From an uncultured Gammaproteobacteria bacterium (GTDB taxonomy: Bacteria > Pseudomonadota > Gammaproteobacteria > Pseudomonadales > Azotimanducaceae_A), in contig CAJWGQ010000099.1 in assembly GCA_913041025.1 (NCBI GenBank), forward strand, positions 1 to 10,095: a stretch of DNA of 10,095 nt, in the 5' to 3' direction. The notes under the pieces are model-generated. The model did no database searches. It saw only the letters and a list, made by a program, of their open reading frames with translations, and had not been told where the DNA came from. Below are positions 6,969 through 10,095 of the stretch, piece by piece. The translations under genes and the position numbers were made by a program. Each line of letters starts with the position of its first letter. Within the stretch, counting starts at the first letter, position 1.

Positions 6969-7799
6969 ATGTTAAGACTATTGATTATAATTTTTGGCGC
7001 TTTCCTGATTTCCGCATGCAATAAGTCTGGGGATGCCGAGGTGGCTGCCGAGTCGGCAGCGGTCGAAGCCACGAACCCGGAGCCGGTCGCTTATTACGAA
7101 TACCTTTGGTGCAAGCAGGGCGAAAACTGGAGCCAGGATACATCTGCTGACTATATTGCGGATTGGAATAAAGAAATAGATACGATGTCTGACAACTTGG
7201 ACGGAGCTGCGGCTTATGTTCCCAAAGGCTGGACAGATGATCGTTATGACGGCCTCTGGGTTCTGAGGTGGGGTGACAAAGCAGCGAGTGATAGAGGTTG
7301 GGCTGAGTATGCGGCATCAGGAGCCCAAGAGCGGTTAGAGGAGAAATATCCTGACAGATTGGATTGTGGCAACACCCCGGGAACCGATCGTTTTGGCTTC
7401 GAAATGTACGCTCCAATGGAAACTCCGGATGGCTTTGCGAGCGATTCTAACTACTATCTTAGAAATCAGTTTTGTAACTTCAAAGAAGGGAAGTCAGTAG
7501 ACGATCTTCGTCCGGTGGTTAGGGATCAGTTTGTTCCAAGCATTCAGGCAGGGAAATCAGAGGGCTTATATGAATCCTTTTGGTTTATGCTAGGCGTGCC
7601 CGACTACGAGGGAGAGGATGTCCGAGATTTCAATTGGATCGAGTTCACTGAGACTGAGGAAGAGTCTGCGACAAACGAATCTGTATTTCAAGGTTCAGAT
7701 GAAGGGCAGAAGATCGTAGAAAATTTCTATGATGTAGTCGACTGCACTGACTTTCAGGGCTGGGATGGCCGCATTCTGAGGCGTCCAGCATCTCTCTAG
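6969..7799 (+). CDS. predicted lipoprotein, tandem paralogue 2 of 3, two Cys-bounded modules
   Basis: This 276-residue member of the same unnamed family has a type II signal peptide ending in the lipobox ISAC (Cys17) and an Ala/Glu-rich linker to about residue 39. Module 1 lies between C48 (YYEYLWCKQGENW) and C133 (DCGN), with IADWNKE, LWVLRW and DKAASDRGW inside and RFGFEMY after it. Module 2 lies between C169 (FCNFKEGKS) and C259 (DCTD), with VVRDQFVPSI, FWFMLGVP and FNWIEF inside and DGRILRRP after it. The cysteine spacing (85 and 90) is identical to that of its neighbours. AGGAG at 6958-6962, 6 bases before the ATG, fixes the start. The gene lies 86 bases after paralogue 1 and is probably co-transcribed with it; a strong terminator follows. 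Unlike the other two, residue +2 after the lipid Cys is Asn, so by the E. coli rule it would go to the outer membrane. Function unknown. Confidence 0.85.
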   Translation: MLRLLIIIFGAFLISACNKSGDAEVAAESAAVEATNPEPVAYYEYLWCKQGENWSQDTSADYIADWNKEIDTMSDNLDGAAAYVPKGWTDDRYDGLWVLRWGDKAASDRGWAEYAASGAQERLEEKYPDRLDCGNTPGTDRFGFEMYAPMETPDGFASDSNYYLRNQFCNFKEGKSVDDLRPVVRDQFVPSIQAGKSEGLYESFWFMLGVPDYEGEDVRDFNWIEFTETEEESATNESVFQGSDEGQKIVENFYDVVDCTDFQGWDGRILRRPASL

Positions 7800-7821
7800 A
7801 ACAATCTCACAAGTAAAAAAG

Positions 7822-7849
7822 AAAAGGCGAGTAGATCTCGCCTTTTTTT
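7822..7849 (+). terminator. rho-independent terminator after lipoprotein gene 2
   Basis: A perfect 10-bp stem AAAAGGCGAG (7822-7831) / CTCGCCTTTT (7837-7846) with a 5-base loop and a T-run to 7849, starting 22 bases after the stop codon. It separates paralogue 3 transcriptionally from paralogues 1 and 2. Confidence 0.92.
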
Positions 7850-7850
7850 G

Positions 7851-7878
7851 TTGTTCTTTGATTATAAATGCTTAAGAT
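7851..7878 (+). promoter_or_regulatory. weak candidate promoter for lipoprotein gene 3
   Basis: TTGTTC (7851-7856), a 16-base spacer and TAAGAT (7873-7878), matching 3 and 4 of 6 consensus positions. A promoter is required somewhere between the terminator and the ATG at 7915; this is the best match I can see. The ribosome site is AGGGAG at 7901-7906. Confidence 0.25.
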
Positions 7879-7914
7879 GATGCCGCGTCGGGCTTTTAAC
7901 AGGGAGAAACAAAT

Positions 7915-8739
7915 ATGACTTTAAGGCTAGCAGCAATATTTTTTGCGGTATTTTTTTTGTCCGCTTGTGACAACACAAATCAGTCTGCAGAGATTGGAGG
8001 TGGTTTAGATGACGAAACTCTGCAGGCGGCAACAACACCAGCGGCTTACTATGAGTATCTGTGGTGTAAGCGCGGGGATAATTGGACTCAAGAGACTTCG
8101 ATGAAATTCGTGGCAGACTGGAACGCGGAAATAGAAAAACTCGAAAATATTGTCGAGGGCGCTTTTGGTTATCAGCCGAGAGGAGAGACAGATGATCGCT
8201 TCGACGGTCTATGGGCGCTTCGCTGGGCTGATAAAGAGACCATGACGGCGGGATGGGACGAATATGAAAAAGCTGGGATAAATGATCGCCTTCAAGAGAA
8301 ATATCCAGATCACTTGACCTGCGGCAACACGGTCGGCCAGGATCGCCACGGCTTTGTAACCTATCAGCCGCTTGAAGCTCCCGAGGGTTTTGCGAGCGAG
8401 TTACCCTACTACCTTGAAAACAATTTCTGTAGCTACAGGGAGGGAAGATCTATTGATGACTTCCGTCCATTTATGTTGGAGCAGTTTATCCCGCATATTC
8501 AAGCGAGTAAGGCCCAGGGTTTATATCAGGGCTACTGGTTTCTAGTCGGTGTCCCTGATGGTGTCTCACCCGAACCTGGAGACTTCAACTGGATTCACTT
8601 TAGCGCAAGTGCTGAAGAGTCTGCTCGAGATAACATGATCTTTGAAAACTCAAAAGGGGGGCAGGAGCTTCAAGCTAAGATGCTTGAGATTCTTGATTGC
8701 TCGGAACCCAGCAAGTGGGATGGCTACGTCATTCGTTAA
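7915..8739 (+). CDS. predicted lipoprotein, tandem paralogue 3 of 3, two Cys-bounded modules
   Basis: The third member of the unnamed family has 274 residues. The type II signal peptide has a very aromatic core (IFFAVFFLSAC, lipid Cys18), followed by a linker to about residue 42. Module 1 runs from C51 (YYEYLWCKRGDNW) to C136 (TCGN), with VADWNAE, LWALRW and DRLQEKYPD inside; module 2 runs from C172 (FCSYREGRS) to C262 (DCSE), with FIPHI, YWFLVGVP and FNWIHF inside. It lacks the RRP tail of the other copies and ends at DGYVIR. It is clearly closer to paralogue 2 than to paralogue 1: both have DDR(F/Y)DGLW, LRW, EKYPD and LYxxxWF. GGAG at 7903-7906, 8 bases before the ATG, supports the start. 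The lipid Cys is followed by Asp-Asn as in paralogue 1. It is a single-gene transcription unit bounded by terminators on both sides. Function unknown. Confidence 0.85.
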   Translation: MTLRLAAIFFAVFFLSACDNTNQSAEIGGGLDDETLQAATTPAAYYEYLWCKRGDNWTQETSMKFVADWNAEIEKLENIVEGAFGYQPRGETDDRFDGLWALRWADKETMTAGWDEYEKAGINDRLQEKYPDHLTCGNTVGQDRHGFVTYQPLEAPEGFASELPYYLENNFCSYREGRSIDDFRPFMLEQFIPHIQASKAQGLYQGYWFLVGVPDGVSPEPGDFNWIHFSASAEESARDNMIFENSKGGQELQAKMLEILDCSEPSKWDGYVIR

Positions 8740-8759
8740 GAATTCATCTTTTGTTCTGT

Positions 8760-8790
8760 AAAGAAGCGGGGAGCCCTCTCCGCTTCTTTT
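8760..8790 (+). terminator. rho-independent terminator after lipoprotein gene 3
   Basis: A stem AAAGAAGCGG (8760-8769) / CCGCTTCTTT (8780-8789) with a 10-base apical region that may close partly, ending in TTTT (8787-8790). It lies 20 bases after the stop codon. The T-run is short, so termination may be less efficient than at the preceding terminator. Confidence 0.75.
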
Positions 8791-9329
8791 AGTTCGCAAG
8801 ACATCCAGTAAAAATTGTTTCTTCATTGTTAAATAATGGAAACCGCTCGGGATTCTATGATTCTTGGGCACGGCTAAATTTGTTTCTATTTTCAACTTGA
8901 GATGAATCTGAGGTTTCTTAGGTTGGTCAACAAAGTGAAACTCGTCTGCTCTTTGCTTTTATTTAGGTGGGACTAGTAAGCTAGTTCGATTTTTTATTTT
9001 TTTTGATCGAAGAGTAAAAGGGGGTCAGGGAGTCGTCAGACCTTATAGTCGATTAAAGCGCTGAAACCGGCTCGAGCTATAAAGGCTTATCGACAAAATT
9101 TGTTTGTGACTCTCGAGTTTAGAAAGACAAGGTTACGTTTTTGGTTTCCTGGCAATGGCTCTGGCGTTGCGGTTTGGTTTGCGGTTTGGAAAGAAACTAG
9201 AGCACAGCTTGGTATAAAAAAAAGGTGTGAGCCGATTAGTTGCTGGGTCGAAAAGGCAGTTGAAAAGATTTGAGCAGCTCGAGAGGGAAGGCTCGTCGCG
9301 CTCGCGACTTTGATGGACTGGAGATGCAC
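8791..9329. other. intergenic region without a recognised gene
   Basis: I see no convincing coding frame here. Short overlapping frames on both strands (up to about 80 codons, 9049-9329) lack ribosome sites or have implausible composition. Structures present are a small hairpin ACTAG-TAAG-CTAGT (8972-8985) followed by a T-rich run to about 9004, which could be a weak terminator on the + strand; the pair TTCGAT (8985-8990) / ATCGAA (9006-9011) around that run; TTATAG (9043-9048) / CTATAA (9077-9082); and GTCGC-GCTC-GCGAC (9295-9308), which lies just downstream of the minus-strand phosphatase gene but has no U-tract. A small RNA or a decayed gene is possible but unproven. Confidence 0.5.
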
Positions 9330-9902
9330 TCAAAGCAGCCCTTCGGATCGAAGAGTTCGCTCTACAGATGGCCTAATATTTTTCAAATACGGAATTAGGT
9401 GTCCGTTATCTTTGATGCTAAAGTCATAATGTTGCATTTCAGATATGGCTCTTCTATCGGATATTTGTTCGAAAATTGTTCTGTATAAGAAGATAGCCCC
9501 CCCTGTTCTGTTTGTCCCAGCTGCACAATGGAGAAGGACTTTTCTACCAGCATTTTCCTCTTGCTTTAACTTCACCAAAGCTTTTTGATATTCTGCGGGG
9601 TTTCCGGTGCCGTCGCCCTTTAATGGAAACCTATGGATGGGGATACCTAATTCCTTGGCTATTTCTATCTCTTGATCCTGCCAATCATGATTAGATTTTT
9701 TCTCGGTGAGAGAAATAATGGTATCGATCTCGTGTTCTTTCAAAACTGAATCATAGATATCGGGATGGATTCGGCCGCTACGAAAGATCGTATCTTGTGC
9801 TACTTCTCCAAATCGTTTAGGAAATACTCTAGGGCGCACTTCTTCAATCAAAATGTACAAGCTTATGATTGTTCCAAATAATGCGAGTACAGCGTTTCTC
9901 AA
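9330..9902 (-). CDS. membrane-anchored CX5R protein tyrosine/dual-specificity phosphatase
   Basis: With a TTG start at 9902 the protein has 190 residues. An N-terminal hydrophobic segment (about 4-19, NAVLALFGTIISLYILI) is probably a membrane anchor. The catalytic domain follows, with FRSGRI (40-45), an IDTIISL strand (59-65) and the signature HCAAGTNRTG (125-134), in which Cys126 is the nucleophile and Arg132 binds phosphate. Asp97 in LKGDGTG is the likely general acid. This is the standard order for bacterial DSP/tyrosine phosphatases, which hydrolyse phosphate monoesters on Tyr or Ser/Thr residues; lipid or sugar phosphates are alternatives. Start choice: GAGGAG (9909-9914) sits 6 bases before TTG-9902, while the in-frame ATG at 9929 (199 residues) has no good ribosome site, and longer forms would enter the upstream terminator. 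The gene stands alone in the visible window, and no partner kinase is present. Confidence 0.85.
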   Translation of the reverse strand: MRNAVLALFGTIISLYILIEEVRPRVFPKRFGEVAQDTIFRSGRIHPDIYDSVLKEHEIDTIISLTEKKSNHDWQDQEIEIAKELGIPIHRFPLKGDGTGNPAEYQKALVKLKQEENAGRKVLLHCAAGTNRTGGAIFLYRTIFEQISDRRAISEMQHYDFSIKDNGHLIPYLKNIRPSVERTLRSEGLL

Positions 9903-9908
9903 GTTCCT

Positions 9909-9914
9909 CTCCTC
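9909..9914 (-). promoter_or_regulatory. ribosome binding site selecting the TTG start of the phosphatase gene
   Basis: On the minus strand GAGGAG occupies 9914-9909, followed by 6 bases (AGGAAC) and the TTG at 9902. It lies inside the frame of the longer ATG-initiated version, so it could also be a coincidental Lys-Glu-Glu coding stretch. Confidence 0.5.
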
Positions 9915-9972
9915 TTTGCTAGAGATCATAAAAGGTTTGCCTGAAGCCAAAGTAAAGATTGTTGTTCGAGAC

Positions 9973-10003
9973 AAAAAAAACCCCGACAAGAGCCGGGGTT
10001 TTT
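9973..10003 (-). terminator. rho-independent terminator after the truncated right-edge gene
   Basis: A stem AAAAACCCCG (9976-9985) / CGGGGTTTTT (9994-10003) with an 8-base loop. Read on the minus strand it ends in eight T (9980-9973), and it begins 18 bases after the stop codon of the gene at the right edge. The five T on the + strand side could let it work in both directions. Confidence 0.9.
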
Positions 10004-10005
10004 GA

Positions 10006-10026
10006 ACTAATTTTTAAAAAATTAGT
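10006..10026. repeat. 21-bp AT-rich perfect palindrome overlapping a stop codon
   Basis: ACTAATTTTT (10006-10015), a single central A (10016) and AAAAATTAGT (10017-10026). It contains the TAA stop of the right-edge gene and ends 2 bases from the terminator stem. In RNA it could form an AU-only hairpin in tandem with the terminator; otherwise it may be chance in AT-rich DNA. Confidence 0.45.
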
Positions 10027-10095
10027 GGCTAGCTTCCCCGGAATCTTTAATTGCAAGGTTCCAGATAACAAGACCGAACAAGATCTTGTTCACAA
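10022..10095 (-). CDS. 3' end of an unidentified gene cut by the right edge
   Basis: On the minus strand a frame is open from the edge to a TAA at 10022-10024. The visible C-terminus is VNKILFGLVIWNLAIKDSGE followed by Ala-Ser-His: a hydrophobic, possibly membrane-spanning stretch and then a short polar tail. A terminator follows directly, which supports this being a real gene end. The GTG at 10093 could in principle start a 23-residue peptide, but an incomplete longer protein is more likely. No family can be assigned from so little sequence. Confidence 0.6.
   Translation of the reverse strand, partial: VNKILFGLVIWNLAIKDSGEASH

Noticed and set aside
6985..7416. 143-codon minus-strand frame antisense to lipoprotein paralogue 2.
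   Set aside because: It is a shadow of a clearly coding gene conserved with its paralogues; it has no family-like features of its own.
9049..9273. Plus-strand open frame of about 75 codons in the gene-free gap.
   Set aside because: It has no ATG, its GTG/TTG candidates (9106, 9100) lack a ribosome site, and the composition looks random. Frames on the other strand are equally open here.
9071..9282. Three CTCGAG hexamers in the gap (9071, 9112, 9278) as a possible spaced repeat.
   Set aside because: The spacing is irregular and the flanks are unrelated; six-base palindromes recur by chance.
9087..9329. Minus-strand 80-codon frame starting with GTG immediately after the phosphatase stop.
   Set aside because: The close stop-start arrangement could suggest coupling, but there is no ribosome site, the residue composition is implausible, and overlapping frames of similar length exist.

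Overview
The window looks like chromosomal DNA from a Gram-negative bacterium, most likely a marine-type gammaproteobacterium. This is an inference from style only: lipobox-type lipoproteins, a periplasmic multiheme c-type cytochrome, a PRK08322-like acetolactate-synthase-type enzyme, moderate GC (by eye a little under 50%), AGGAG-type ribosome sites and compact operons. No rRNA, tRNA, insertion sequence, phage gene or CRISPR array was recognised.

Left part (1-2692, + strand): a two-gene operon. The first gene is cut by the left edge and encodes a beta-propeller-like protein with LVIVD-type repeats. It overlaps by 4 bases (ATGA) an exported multiheme cytochrome of the cytochrome c554 type with four CXXCH motifs and one CX4CH motif. 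The pair probably forms a periplasmic or surface redox module of unknown substrate.

Middle part (2731-5832, - strand): a two-gene operon converging on the cytochrome. A ThDP-dependent acetolactate-synthase-like large subunit is followed 15 bases later by an NAD(P)-dependent aldehyde dehydrogenase. Neither a small regulatory subunit nor an acetolactate decarboxylase is present in the window. Upstream lies a perfect TTGACA -35 hexamer, with a 7+7 bp dyad covering the spacer and -10 region, which is a candidate operator.

Centre-right (6058-8739, + strand): three tandem paralogous lipoproteins of 274, 276 and 274 residues that I cannot assign to a named family. Each has a lipobox and two similar Cys-bounded modules. 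The spacing between the module cysteines (85 and 90 residues) is the same in all three. Genes 1 and 2 are probably co-transcribed across a stem-loop without a U-tract. A strong intrinsic terminator separates gene 2 from gene 3, which must therefore have its own promoter, and gene 3 is followed by a second terminator. This cluster is the least explained part of the window.

Right part: about 540 bases without a convincing gene (8791-9329), then a minus-strand membrane-anchored CX5R protein tyrosine/dual-specificity phosphatase (9330-9902, probable TTG start). After it come a near-symmetric rho-independent terminator and the 3' end of another minus-strand gene that runs off the right edge.
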